A DNA stretch of 12,429 nucleotides from Fimenecus sp045613065 (GCA_045613065.1 JAZLAH010000056.1:1-12429), one strand, 5' to 3'; positions 1 through 8,698 are shown, numbered from the stretch's first letter. Made by a program: numbers and translations. Notes: a model not told the origin generated them from the letters alone.

Positions 1-728
1 GTTTCAACACCTGTTTCTGCCTCAATACGTTTTGCCATTTCATCAACGCCACCGATACCTTCAGCAACAACAATGATAAAGTGCTTTTTACCTGTCATCT
101 GAGTTCTCTTCATTCTGTCGATAACATCACGCTGGAAATCATATTCAACCTCAGGAATAAGAATTGATGTTGCACCACAAGCAATACCAGCATTAAGTGC
201 AATATAACCTGCACGTCTACCCATAACTTCAACAACTGTACAACGGTCATGTGATTCAGATGTATCACGAAGTCTATCAACCATTTCAAGAACAGTATTC
301 ATTGCTGTATCATAACCAATTGTATAATCTGAACAAGCAATATCGTTGTCGATTGTTCCAGGAACACCAACACAAGGAAGTCCACGAAGAGATAAGTCAC
401 GAGCACCACGGAATGAACCGTCGCCACCGATTACAACAACACCATCAAGTCCAACATCCTTAGCAACATTAAGTGCTTTCTGAAGACCTTCTTCTGTCTT
501 GAATTCAGGACTTCTTGCAGAATAAAGAACAGTACCACCACGATTGATAATGTTTGAAACTGAACGAAGGTTCACTTCATACATATCACCCTGCATAAGT
601 CCGTTATAACCTCTTCTGATAGCCATTACTCGCATACCACTTTCACATGCCGCACGTACAACAGAACGAATTGCAGCGTTCATACCTGGAGCGTCGCCAC
701 CACTTGTAAGTACACCTATAGTTTTCAT
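1..728 (-). CDS. pfkA: 6-phosphofructokinase, ATP-dependent (3' end outside window)
   Basis: Cytosolic glycolytic enzyme that phosphorylates fructose 6-phosphate to fructose 1,6-bisphosphate. The first 242 codons are present, about three quarters of the usual ~320 residues; the C-terminus lies beyond the left edge. Visible motifs are the N-terminal nucleotide loop GGDAPGMN (residues 10-17), GGDGS (101-105), the catalytic segment PGTIDND (123-129, with D127 as general base) and EVMGRR (167-172). Gly104 and Gly124 are the residues of ATP-using enzymes; pyrophosphate-dependent relatives have Asp and Lys there. Arg21 and Arg25 match the allosteric-site arginines of the E. coli and Bacillus enzymes. 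The ATG at 726-728 is preceded by an AGGGTG ribosome site. The gene lies 88 bp downstream of dnaE, a neighbour pair common in Clostridia, and has its own promoter, so it need not depend on the upstream operon. Confidence 0.97.
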   Translation of the reverse strand, partial: MKTIGVLTSGGDAPGMNAAIRSVVRAACESGMRVMAIRRGYNGLMQGDMYEVNLRSVSNIINRGGTVLYSARSPEFKTEEGLQKALNVAKDVGLDGVVVIGGDGSFRGARDLSLRGLPCVGVPGTIDNDIACSDYTIGYDTAMNTVLEMVDRLRDTSESHDRCTVVEVMGRRAGYIALNAGIACGATSILIPEVEYDFQRDVIDRMKRTQMTGKKHFIIVVAEGIGGVDEMAKRIEAETGVE

Positions 729-775
729 TTTATCACCCTTTTATTTTATGCTAATTATTTCCACATTGAATGTTT

Positions 776-804
776 ATGATAACATATTAAATACTAAATT
801 GCAA
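776..804 (-). promoter_or_regulatory. pfkA promoter, extended -10 type
   Basis: Reading leftward, the -35 box TTGCAA (799-804) is separated by exactly 17 bp from TATCAT (776-781). The bases TGT directly before the -10 box give the extended TGnTATCAT form. Transcription should start near 769, giving a leader of about 40 nt before the pfkA ATG. It lies wholly in the dnaE-pfkA gap. I see no terminator hairpin in that gap, so readthrough from dnaE is also possible. Confidence 0.6.
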
Positions 805-816
805 GTAATATGTCGA

Positions 817-3800
817 TTATGTTTGCAATATAACATTCTGTTCCCCTGCTATATCTTTCAAATGATATAAAAGATTATCATCAACAGAGATTTTTTTACA
901 AGGAAAATACTTTTTACTGTTGGCAAAATAGAAATAAACAGGTGTATTTCCCTCGCTTGCTGAAAACACCAACTCTTTACAATTAAGATAAGTAGGAGAG
1001 ATTTCATTTTCTACTCTTATGAAAAGTCCTTTTCTCTTACTTTGGTTACTTTTCGCATTTTCAGCACTATCAGCAAAATCAAGTACCATCTTTGGATTTT
1101 CTTCTTCCTTAACAGACAATCTACCACCAACAAAAACTACATTGCTATTATAAAGCAAATTTGAATACTTAGCAAAAAGCTTTGGGAAAATAATAACCTC
1201 AATCGAGCCATTAACATCCTCGACTGTCACAAACGCCATTGTGTCCCCTGATTTCGTCTGTTTTTTCGTAACACCACTTATTATGCCCATTACTTTAACA
1301 GAAACAGTATCCTCATATTTAGAATTATAGTCATTTACTGATGAAAGAATATCACTGATACTATCACATTTAAGTTTCTCGGAAAGTTCTATATATTGTT
1401 CCATAGGATGTGCTGAAATATAAAGTCCTGTCGTTTCCTTTTCCATCATAAGTTTCGTCTGTGATGGGAATTCATCCATTTTTTTCATAACAAACTCTGA
1501 ATTAGAAGCAGTATCCATTATATCAAAAAAGCCAATCTGACCTTCAATATTTCTTCGTCTTGAACTATCAAGGTCGTCAATGATATCCTGAAAATTCAGA
1601 AGCATTTCCTGACGATTATTACCAAGGCCATCTAATGCACCGCTCTTTATTAAACCTTCTACTGCTCTTCTGTTAAAGCCTTTTCCATGAGTTCGTTTAC
1701 AGAACGAATAGAATGATGTAAATTTACCATTCAATCTTCTTTCGTTGATAATTGTATCAATATAATCATGACCTAAATTTTTAATTGCAAGAAGACCAAA
1801 CATAACTGTTTTGTCGTTTTCTTCACTTACTGTAAAAGTTTTATTACTGATATTTACATTTGGTGGAAGAATATTGATACCATTATGTTTGCAAGACTGA
1901 ATGTAATCAGAAATTTTAGTCGCATTATCGAGAACACTCGTAAGCAAAGATGCCATAAACTCACTTGGATAATAATATTTTAAATATGCTGTCCGATATG
2001 CAACAACAGCATATGCTGCAGCGTGAGATTTATTAAAAGCATATGATGCAAATGAAGACATATCATCAAAAATCTCGTTTGCAATTTTATTATCAATTCC
2101 ATTTTTCTGACAACCTTCACAGAAAAATGTTCTTTCTTCTTCCATAACTTTATGTTTTTTCTTTGACATAGCACGACGTACAATATCAGCTCTGCCAAGT
2201 GAATATCCAGCTAAAGAACGGAAAATTTGCATAACTTGTTCCTGATACACCATACAACCGTATGTGACATCAAGAATATCTTTTAGCATTGGTGTTTTAT
2301 ATCGGATATATTCAGGATTATGTCTATTTTGAATATATGAATCAATAGAATCCATAGGACCTGGTCTATAAAGAGAAATAACAGCAATAATATCTTCAAG
2401 ATTCGTAGGTTTAAGACGCATAAATACGCTTCTCATACCACTTGATTCACATTGAAAAACACCATCAGTTTGTCCGTTTGTAAACAGTGAATAGACATTT
2501 TTATCATCATAAGCAATTTTATCAATATCAAACTCAGGATTCTTCTTTTTAACCATTTTAACGCAATCGTTAATAACAGTTAAAGTTCTGAGTCCCAAAA
2601 AGTCCATTTTGAGAAGACCAAGCTCCTCAATTGTTGTCATGGTAAACTGTGTTACAATCGACTCATCATTACAAGCAAGTGGCACATAATCACTTACCGG
2701 TCTATCTGTAATAACAATACCTGCTGCATGAGTTGAAGAATTTCGAGGCATACCCTCCACACTCTTTGCAGTGTCAATAAGTTCCTTTATTTGCTTATCA
2801 CTTTCGTATAAAACTTTAAATTCATCACTTTCTTCAAGTGCTTTTTCAATAGTTATTCCCAATGCTCTTGGAATTTTCTTTGCAACATTATCAACAGTTG
2901 CATAAGGAAGTCCCATTGCTCTACCAACATCACGGATTGCTGCACGAGCAGCCATTGTACCAAAAGTTATAATCTGTGCCACATGGTCAGAGCCGTATTT
3001 ATCAATAACATAATCAATTACTTCCTGTCGTCTTTCATAACAGAAATCCACATCAATATCAGGCATACTTACTCTGTCAGGATTTAAAAATCGTTCAAAA
3101 ATAAGGTTATATTTAATAGGGTCAATATTAGTAATTCCCATACAGTAAGCACATATACTGCCTGCACCTGAACCTCTACCTGGACCAACAGGAATGCCTT
3201 TATTACGTGCATATTCTATAAAATCAGCAACAATAAGAAAATAATCCACATATCCCATATTACTGATAACAGAAAGTTCATATTCGAGTCTTTCTATATA
3301 TAAATTATCGGGATTTTTACCGTATCTTTGGTGTAATCCCTCATAACATTTTTCCCTGAAATAATCATAATGAGAGTATCCGTCAGGAACAATAAAATTA
3401 GGCAATTTGGTATTACCAAACTCAAAATCAAAATTACACATATCCGCAATTTTTTTTGTGTTATCAATTGCATCCTGTGTTTTAGAAAACAACGCCCTCA
3501 TTTCATCTTCAGTTTTAAGATAGAAATTATCACTTGAAAATTCAAGAGAATTTTCTTCATCAACTGTATGGTTAGTTGCAATACAGATGAGAATTTTTTG
3601 AATGTATGCATCCTCTTTATTAACATAGTGAACATCATTTGTAGCAACAAGAGGAATACCTGTTTCGTTTGAAAGTCGGATTATACCGTCATTTACAATC
3701 AACTGCTCGGGAATACCGTGATTCTGCATTTCAAGGTAGTAATTACCCTCTCCAAAAAGATTAGAGTACCACAATGCAGTTTCTTTTGCCTTTAAATACT

Positions 3801-4248
3801 CACCATTTGAAATATATTTAGGAATTTCACCTGCAAGACAAGCTGATAGTGCAATAAGACCCTCGTGATGCTTTTGGAGTAATTCACGGTCTATTCGGGG
3901 TTTTGTATAGAATCCATCAACCCAAGCTGATGACACCAATTTGATTAAATTTTTATATCCTGTTTCGTTTTTACAAAGCAAAACAAGATGGTGCCTGTTA
4001 GAATCAACGCCATGGACTTTATCAAATCGTGAACGAGATGCCACATAGACTTCGCAACCTATAATAGGTTTTATTCCATGTTTTTTTGCTGTTTTATAAA
4101 AATCAACTGCACCAAATAAGTTTCCATGGTCTGTTATAGCAAGAGCAGTCTGTCCTCGTTCTTTTGCAGCAGAACAAAGCCTGTCAAGACGACAAGCACC
4201 GTCAAGCAAGCTGTATTCTGTATGGACATGCAAATGAACGAAAGACAT
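817..4248 (-). CDS. dnaE: DNA polymerase III subunit alpha, DnaE type
   Basis: Replicative C-family DNA polymerase of 1143 aa, close to the E. coli DnaE length and lacking the inserted proofreading exonuclease domain of PolC. Domains in order: an N-terminal PHP domain (about 1-280) with the HLHVHT metal motif (5-10), D40-H41, C137 and D205/H207; a palm with GPGRGSGAGS (356-365), catalytic aspartates D399 and D401 in PDIDVDF, and D549 in KMDFLGL; fingers; a helix-hairpin-helix region near 855-880; a likely sliding-clamp motif QIGFF (904-908); and an OB fold at about 982-1045. PHP metal ligands appear retained, so that domain could be catalytic (inference). Low-GC Firmicutes usually also encode PolC elsewhere and use DnaE for primer extension or lagging-strand work. 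The ATG has a GAGG site that begins just after the lysA stop, 13 bp upstream, which points to co-transcription. Confidence 0.97.
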   Translation of the reverse strand: MSFVHLHVHTEYSLLDGACRLDRLCSAAKERGQTALAITDHGNLFGAVDFYKTAKKHGIKPIIGCEVYVASRSRFDKVHGVDSNRHHLVLLCKNETGYKNLIKLVSSAWVDGFYTKPRIDRELLQKHHEGLIALSACLAGEIPKYISNGEYLKAKETALWYSNLFGEGNYYLEMQNHGIPEQLIVNDGIIRLSNETGIPLVATNDVHYVNKEDAYIQKILICIATNHTVDEENSLEFSSDNFYLKTEDEMRALFSKTQDAIDNTKKIADMCNFDFEFGNTKLPNFIVPDGYSHYDYFREKCYEGLHQRYGKNPDNLYIERLEYELSVISNMGYVDYFLIVADFIEYARNKGIPVGPGRGSGAGSICAYCMGITNIDPIKYNLIFERFLNPDRVSMPDIDVDFCYERRQEVIDYVIDKYGSDHVAQIITFGTMAARAAIRDVGRAMGLPYATVDNVAKKIPRALGITIEKALEESDEFKVLYESDKQIKELIDTAKSVEGMPRNSSTHAAGIVITDRPVSDYVPLACNDESIVTQFTMTTIEELGLLKMDFLGLRTLTVINDCVKMVKKKNPEFDIDKIAYDDKNVYSLFTNGQTDGVFQCESSGMRSVFMRLKPTNLEDIIAVISLYRPGPMDSIDSYIQNRHNPEYIRYKTPMLKDILDVTYGCMVYQEQVMQIFRSLAGYSLGRADIVRRAMSKKKHKVMEEERTFFCEGCQKNGIDNKIANEIFDDMSSFASYAFNKSHAAAYAVVAYRTAYLKYYYPSEFMASLLTSVLDNATKISDYIQSCKHNGINILPPNVNISNKTFTVSEENDKTVMFGLLAIKNLGHDYIDTIINERRLNGKFTSFYSFCKRTHGKGFNRRAVEGLIKSGALDGLGNNRQEMLLNFQDIIDDLDSSRRRNIEGQIGFFDIMDTASNSEFVMKKMDEFPSQTKLMMEKETTGLYISAHPMEQYIELSEKLKCDSISDILSSVNDYNSKYEDTVSVKVMGIISGVTKKQTKSGDTMAFVTVEDVNGSIEVIIFPKLFAKYSNLLYNSNVVFVGGRLSVKEEENPKMVLDFADSAENAKSNQSKRKGLFIRVENEISPTYLNCKELVFSASEGNTPVYFYFANSKKYFPCKKISVDDNLLYHLKDIAGEQNVILQT

Positions 4249-4261
4249 AACTTAACCTCAA

Positions 4262-5533
4262 TTATTCAGTAACTTTTTTATAAAAATCAAAGCAATCGAA
4301 TGTTGCGAAATAGTCTGCAGGAGTTTCTGCACGACGAATCAAGTCGAAGCTACCATCTTCTTTAAGGAGGATTTCTGCTGACTTGAGCTTACCATTATAG
4401 TTATAACCCATTGCAAAACCATGAGCACCTGTGTCATGAATGAACATTAAATCACCCATATCTACTTTTGGTAACATTCTGTCGATTGCAAATTTATCGT
4501 TATTTTCACAAAGTGAACCTGTTACGTCATATTTATAATCACATGGTTCATTTTCCTTACCCATAACAGTAATATGATGATATGCACCATAAATTGCAGG
4601 ACGCATAAGGTTAACTGCACAAGCATCAACACCTATGTATTCCTTATGTGTATGCTTTTCATTAATTGCACGAGTTACAAGTGCACCATATGGAGCTAAC
4701 ATAAATCTACCAAGTTCAGTGTAGATTGCAATATCATCCATACCTGCTGGAACAAGAACTTCGTTATATACTTTTTCAACGCCTGCACCAATTGCAAAAA
4801 TATCATTACTCTCCTGATCAGGTCTGTATGGAATACCGATACCACCAGAAAGGTTAATAAACTTGATATTAGCGCCTGTTTCTTCCTTAAGCTTTACTGC
4901 GACCTCAAAAAGAGTTTTTGCAAGAGTTGGATAGTATTCATTTGTTACTGTGTTACTTGCAAGGAAAGCATGAATACCAAATTCTTCAACACCCTTTGAC
5001 TTCATAATTTTGAAAGCTTCAAAGAGCTGTTCTGTTGTCATACCGTACTTTGCATCACCAGGGTTGTCCATAATGTTATTTGCAATTGAGAAATATCCAC
5101 CTGGATTGTAACGACATGAAAGTTTCTTTGGAAGATAACCAAGTGTCTTTTCAAGAATATCAATGTGTGTAATGTCATCAAGGTTGATAATTGCACCTAA
5201 ATCATCTGCATATTTAAATTCTGCTGGTGGTGTATCGTTTGATGAGAACATAATATCATCACCAACTGCACCGATTGCCTTTGAAAGCATAAGCTCAGTA
5301 ACTGATGAACAGTCACAACCACAACCATATTCTCTTAAAATGTTAATGAGAAATGGATTTGGAGTTGCTTTAACTGCAAAATATTCCTTAAATCCTTTAT
5401 TCCACGCAAATGCTTTTTTAAGGTTTTCTGCATTTCTACGAATTCCTGCTTCATCATAAAGATGGAATGGTGTAGGATAAACCTTTGCAATTTCTTCTAA
5501 CTTTTCTTTTGTTGTAAATGGTACCTTACTCAT
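4262..5533 (-). CDS. lysA: diaminopimelate decarboxylase-family protein (divergent Clostridia form)
   Basis: Fold-type III PLP enzyme of 423 aa, expected to convert meso-diaminopimelate to L-lysine, the last step of lysine synthesis. Visible features (numbered from the start used here): the PLP lysine K55 in YFAVKATPNP, the glycine loop SGGIGIPYRPD (229-239), ELGR (273-276, usually EPGR) and CENND (342-346) with the conserved Cys-Glu that reaches the partner's active site. Departures from textbook LysA are GIHAFLASN (187-195) in place of the usual GLHCHIGS, GAHGF in place of GAYGF, and NGKLKSAE where RPRPAE is typical. I recall this form as widespread in Clostridia and annotated LysA, but substrate specificity is inferred. 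Two ATGs compete. The one at 5539 overlaps the engB stop (ATGA) but lies 1 nt from AGGAG, whereas the one at 5533 has a 7-nt spacing and is preferred. Confidence 0.85.
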   Translation of the reverse strand: MSKVPFTTKEKLEEIAKVYPTPFHLYDEAGIRRNAENLKKAFAWNKGFKEYFAVKATPNPFLINILREYGCGCDCSSVTELMLSKAIGAVGDDIMFSSNDTPPAEFKYADDLGAIINLDDITHIDILEKTLGYLPKKLSCRYNPGGYFSIANNIMDNPGDAKYGMTTEQLFEAFKIMKSKGVEEFGIHAFLASNTVTNEYYPTLAKTLFEVAVKLKEETGANIKFINLSGGIGIPYRPDQESNDIFAIGAGVEKVYNEVLVPAGMDDIAIYTELGRFMLAPYGALVTRAINEKHTHKEYIGVDACAVNLMRPAIYGAYHHITVMGKENEPCDYKYDVTGSLCENNDKFAIDRMLPKVDMGDLMFIHDTGAHGFAMGYNYNGKLKSAEILLKEDGSFDLIRRAETPADYFATFDCFDFYKKVTE

Positions 5534-5535
5534 TT

Positions 5536-6123
5536 TCATTCTCCTAAATATTCTTCAATGTATTTTTTTACTGTATCAAGTCCTTCTCCATTTTCTGAAG
5601 AGAAAGGAATAAGTCGTTCAGGTGACACAAAGTTTATTTCTTTTTTTGAACCTTCAAGTCTTGCTGTATAATCTTTTTTCTTTTTAAGTTTATCGCTCTT
5701 TGTCATCACAACAATAAACTCATATCCTGATGCTTGTAAAAACTCCATCATCATAAGGTCATCCTTTGTTGGTGGATGACGCATATCAACAAGCTGTACA
5801 ACAAGTTTGATATTACGGTTAGAATTGAAATAACCTTCCATCATTTCTGCCCATCGTTCTTTTTCTGTTTTTGCAACTTTTGCATAACCATAACCAGGTA
5901 AATCAACAAAATTGTATTCATCAACCTGATAAAAGTTAATTGTTATTGTTTTTCCAGGTACAGAACTTACTCTTGCAAGATTTTTTCTTTGAAATAATCT
6001 GTTAAGTAATGAACTTTTACCCACATTTGAACGTCCTGCAAAAGCAATTTCAGGTAAATCTGAATCAGGTAACTGTCCAAAAGTTCCGTACGCTGCTTTA
6101 AATTCTGCTTTATCGTATCTCAT
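5536..6123 (-). CDS. engB: ribosome-biogenesis GTPase EngB/YsxC
   Basis: Small TrmE-Era-EngA-EngB-family GTPase of 195 aa, the usual size, acting in late assembly of the 50S ribosomal subunit in the cytosol; it is essential in Bacillus. All G motifs are visible: G1 GRSNVGKS (30-37), G2 threonine within PGKTITINF (56-64), G3 DLPGYG (74-79), G4 TKSD (141-144) and G5 SSENG (175-179). GYGYAKV after G3 and DMRHPP (113-118) are further family hallmarks. The ATG at 6121-6123 follows an AGAGG site that starts inside the tandem lon stop codons, and the gap to lon is 12 bp. Its TGA overlaps the upstream candidate lysA start. The lon-engB pairing is widely conserved in Firmicutes, which supports this assignment independently. 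Confidence 0.97.
   Translation of the reverse strand: MRYDKAEFKAAYGTFGQLPDSDLPEIAFAGRSNVGKSSLLNRLFQRKNLARVSSVPGKTITINFYQVDEYNFVDLPGYGYAKVAKTEKERWAEMMEGYFNSNRNIKLVVQLVDMRHPPTKDDLMMMEFLQASGYEFIVVMTKSDKLKKKKDYTARLEGSKKEINFVSPERLIPFSSENGEGLDTVKKYIEEYLGE
5541..5545 (-). promoter_or_regulatory. lysA ribosome binding site (decides the start)
   Basis: AGGAG on the minus strand, inside the end of engB. It lies 1 nt from the ATG at 5537-5539 and 7 nt from the in-frame ATG at 5531-5533. Only the second spacing is normal, so translation most likely begins at 5533, two codons after the longer reading frame opens. The engB TGA (5536-5538) lies between the ribosome site and this start, which suits translational coupling. 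Confidence 0.7.
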
Positions 6124-6135
6124 AAACTACCTCTA

Positions 6136-8487
6136 CTATACAAGTGCTGTTTTAAGCACATCATCACCTGTTTTTGCAAAAACAAAGTTAATTTTTTCTT
6201 TGACTTTTTCATCTATCTTATCAAGGTCGCTTCTGTTAGCTTCAGGAACAACAACAGTTTTTATACCTTCAACATAAGCAGCCATTGTTTTTTCACGAAG
6301 ACCACCTATTGGAAGAACTCTGCCTGTAACAGTTATTTCACCTGTCATAGCAACACTTGATTTTACTTTACATCCTGATAACGCTGAAACAAGGGCTGTA
6401 AAAATTGTAACACCTGCAGATGGTCCATCCTTTGGTACAGCTCCTTCAGGAAAATGAATATGAATATCCTTATTCTGATAAAAATCTTTATCAATTCTGT
6501 ATTTATCTGCATTTGTTCTAATAAAACTGATTGCAGCCTTTGCAGATTCCTTAATAACATCACCTAATGAACCTGTAAGTTCAATATTGCCTTTGCCATC
6601 CATAACGGCAACCTCAACAGTGAGCATTGTCCCGCCAACTGATGTATATGCAAGTCCGTTTACAACACCTATCTGGTCAAACTTTGAACTTTCATCTGGT
6701 TTAAATTTTACAGGTCCAAGATAATTTTCAATTTCAGTATCTTTAACTGAAATTTTTCCATCAAATCCTTTTGCATATTCAACGGCTATTTTTCTTAAAA
6801 CCTTTGCAATTGTTCTTTCAAGAACACGCACACCTGCTTCTTTAGTGTATCCACTGATTATTGTCTTAAGTGCTTTATCAGTAATTTTAACATAAGACTT
6901 TTTAAGCCCATTTGCTGTTATCTGTTTTGGAATAAGGTGTTTTTTTGCAATGTTAAATTTTTCCTCGTAAGTATAACCAGGAATATCTATAATTTCCATT
7001 CTGTCAAGTAATGGTGCAGGGATTCTACTCTTATCATTTGCTGTTGTGATAAACAAAACCTTACTTAAATCATATGGAATTTCGAGATAATGGTCAACAA
7101 ATGTATTGTTCTGTTCTGCATCAAGAACTTCAAGAAGTGCTGATGATGGGTCACCACGATGGTCAGAACCTAGCTTATCAACTTCATCAAGGAGAATAAG
7201 AGGATTGGAACTTTTTGCATTTTCAATGGCCTCAATTATTCTACCAGGCATCGAACCAATATATGTTTTTCTGTGACCTCTTATATCAGCCTCATCACGA
7301 ACACCACCGAGAGAAATTCGAGCATAGCTTCTACCCATAGCATTCGCAAGAGAACGAGCAATTGAAGTTTTACCAACTCCAGGAGGTCCTGCAAGACATA
7401 TTATCTGTCCTTTTACATCAGGATTAATCTTTCTGACTGCAAGGAATTCAATAATTCTCTCCTTAACATCAGCTAAACCGAAATGGTCATTATCAAGAAC
7501 CTGTTCAGCATGTTCAATATCAAGATTTTCTTCTGTATAATAACCCCAAGGTAAAGAAATAACTTTATCAAGATAATTTCTGATAACAGCTGATTCAGGA
7601 CTTGACGACTGCATTTTCATAAGTCTGTCACATTCACGAAGCAATTTTCTTTCAATATCTTCAGAAAAACCAATTGCACGAATTTGTTCCTTATATTCTT
7701 CAGATTCAGAAATTGCACCGTCACCTTCGTTAAGTTCTTCGGAAATAGCTTTAATCTGTTCACGGAGATAGTACTCACGCTGATTTTCTTCCATTTGTTC
7801 CTGAACTTTTTCATTGATTTCTTCTTCAATAGCTAAAAGTTCAATTTCTCGTTTAAGAATAACACAAAGAGATTCAGCTCGTTTCAAAGGATTTAACTCA
7901 TCAAGAAGACTTTGCTTAATAGCATAATCAAGAGGAATATTAGAAAGAATATAGTCTGTTATCTCACCTGCTTCTTTACGAACTGAAACTCCGATAACAA
8001 TATCAGATGGAAGTTTAGGAACATAATATGCATATTCCTCAAAAATACCAACAAGATTCCGAACAAGAGCTTCCTCATATTTAGCATTTTCAGGCTTCAC
8101 CTTTTCTGTTTCAATACGACGTACTACTGCAGATAAAAACGGATTTGCAGAATTGATATGTAAAAGTTCTGCACGATAAAGCCCATAGACTACAACACGA
8201 AGAGTATCTGTACCAGGCAACTTCATAACCTGTTTGATTTCACACACAACACCGGAACCATAAATATCATCATATCTTGGGTCATCGCATTCAAGGTCCA
8301 TTTGTGCAGCAAGAAAAATATTAGTTTTCTTTTCCATAGCACTTCTAACTGCTTTTACGGACTTTGCTCTACCAACATCAAAATGTAATGTCATTTCAGG
8401 AAATACAACAAGTCCACGCAATGCAACCATTGGCATTGAAAAAGATTTTTCATTGAATTCATTGAATATTTTATTAGTATTTTCCAT
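6136..8487 (-). CDS. lon: ATP-dependent protease La (Lon)
   Basis: Cytosolic AAA+ serine protease that degrades damaged and specific regulatory proteins. From the ATG at 8487 it is 783 aa, the normal LonA length. Domains: an N-terminal substrate-recognition domain opening with MPMVALRGLVVFP, a coiled-coil linker at about 215-255, an AAA+ module with Walker A GPPGVGKT (367-374) and Walker B LILLDEVDK (430-438), then a protease domain with the Ser-Lys dyad S690 in KDGPSAG and K733 in GGLREK. There is no transmembrane insert, so it is LonA rather than LonB. The frame can be opened five codons earlier at a GTG (8502), but that GTG overlaps the only good ribosome site (AGGAG, 8502-8506) and cannot use it. 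The ATG is therefore preferred, although its 14-nt spacing is long. The gene ends in tandem TAG TAG stops and is probably the first of the leftward operon. Confidence 0.96.
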   Translation of the reverse strand: MENTNKIFNEFNEKSFSMPMVALRGLVVFPEMTLHFDVGRAKSVKAVRSAMEKKTNIFLAAQMDLECDDPRYDDIYGSGVVCEIKQVMKLPGTDTLRVVVYGLYRAELLHINSANPFLSAVVRRIETEKVKPENAKYEEALVRNLVGIFEEYAYYVPKLPSDIVIGVSVRKEAGEITDYILSNIPLDYAIKQSLLDELNPLKRAESLCVILKREIELLAIEEEINEKVQEQMEENQREYYLREQIKAISEELNEGDGAISESEEYKEQIRAIGFSEDIERKLLRECDRLMKMQSSSPESAVIRNYLDKVISLPWGYYTEENLDIEHAEQVLDNDHFGLADVKERIIEFLAVRKINPDVKGQIICLAGPPGVGKTSIARSLANAMGRSYARISLGGVRDEADIRGHRKTYIGSMPGRIIEAIENAKSSNPLILLDEVDKLGSDHRGDPSSALLEVLDAEQNNTFVDHYLEIPYDLSKVLFITTANDKSRIPAPLLDRMEIIDIPGYTYEEKFNIAKKHLIPKQITANGLKKSYVKITDKALKTIISGYTKEAGVRVLERTIAKVLRKIAVEYAKGFDGKISVKDTEIENYLGPVKFKPDESSKFDQIGVVNGLAYTSVGGTMLTVEVAVMDGKGNIELTGSLGDVIKESAKAAISFIRTNADKYRIDKDFYQNKDIHIHFPEGAVPKDGPSAGVTIFTALVSALSGCKVKSSVAMTGEITVTGRVLPIGGLREKTMAAYVEGIKTVVVPEANRSDLDKIDEKVKEKINFVFAKTGDDVLKTALV

Positions 8488-8501
8488 TTTTGAATATATC
8501 A

Positions 8502-8506
8502 CTCCT
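8502..8506 (-). promoter_or_regulatory. lon ribosome binding site, unusually distant
   Basis: AGGAG on the minus strand, 14 nt from the lon ATG at 8485-8487. No other in-frame ATG, GTG or TTG lies at a normal 5-9 nt distance: the codons in between are ATA, TAT, TCA and AAA. Translation efficiency may be reduced, or an ATA start at an even poorer spacing would have to be invoked, which I consider unlikely. Confidence 0.5.
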
Positions 8507-8519
8507 ATTATGAACTAAT

Positions 8520-8548
8520 ATTATATAATAAAATACAAATTACTGCAA
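8520..8548 (-). promoter_or_regulatory. lon operon promoter
   Basis: Reading leftward, TTGCAG (8543-8548) is followed after 17 bp by a perfect TATAAT (8520-8525). The predicted start near 8513 leaves a short leader of about 25 nt carrying the AGGAG. I find no CIRCE (HrcA) or CtsR heptad-repeat box here, so the common heat-shock control of lon is not visible. A TACTGC direct repeat (8541-8546 and 8553-8558, 12 bp apart) overlaps and lies upstream of the -35 box and could be an operator, on weak evidence. Confidence 0.6.
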
Positions 8549-8647
8549 GAAATACTGCTAATTTTTTTGAAATTATAAAATAAAATTTACACTTTGTTAA
8601 AAATATGAATAACTTTTTCTCTTTTGATTATATTTTTGTAAAAAACT

Positions 8648-8665
8648 TTGTTATCTTTTTAACAA
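8648..8665. repeat. inverted repeat TTGTTA-N6-TAACAA upstream of the serC promoter
   Basis: A perfect 6-bp dyad with a 6-bp centre, ending four bases before the serC -35 box. Its placement suits an activator or repressor site. The region is very AT-rich, so chance occurrence is plausible and no regulator can be named. Confidence 0.3.
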
Positions 8666-8669
8666 TATA

Positions 8670-8698
8670 TTGACTTTATTTTACAATATTGATATAAT
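8670..8698 (+). promoter_or_regulatory. serC-serA promoter
   Basis: TTGACT (8670-8675, five of six consensus bases) and a perfect TATAAT (8693-8698) at the ideal 17-bp spacing. Transcription should begin near 8705, giving a leader of about 58 nt. The leader ends in a G-run ribosome site (GGGGG, 8750-8754) 8 nt before the serC ATG; this is unusual beside the AGGAG-type sites of the neighbouring genes. The leader is too short for a T-box or riboswitch, and I see no terminator hairpin in it. Confidence 0.8.

Noticed and set aside
251..463. A 70-codon plus-strand open frame rich in His and Gln
   Set aside because: It lies wholly inside pfkA on the opposite strand; its odd composition comes from the complement of pfkA codons, and it has no ribosome site or family resemblance.
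8560..8574. CodY-box-like sequence AATTTTTTTGAAATT upstream of lon
   Set aside because: It matches the AATTTTCWGAAAATT consensus at 12 of 15 positions but lacks the central C and G. In such AT-rich DNA this level of match is expected by chance.
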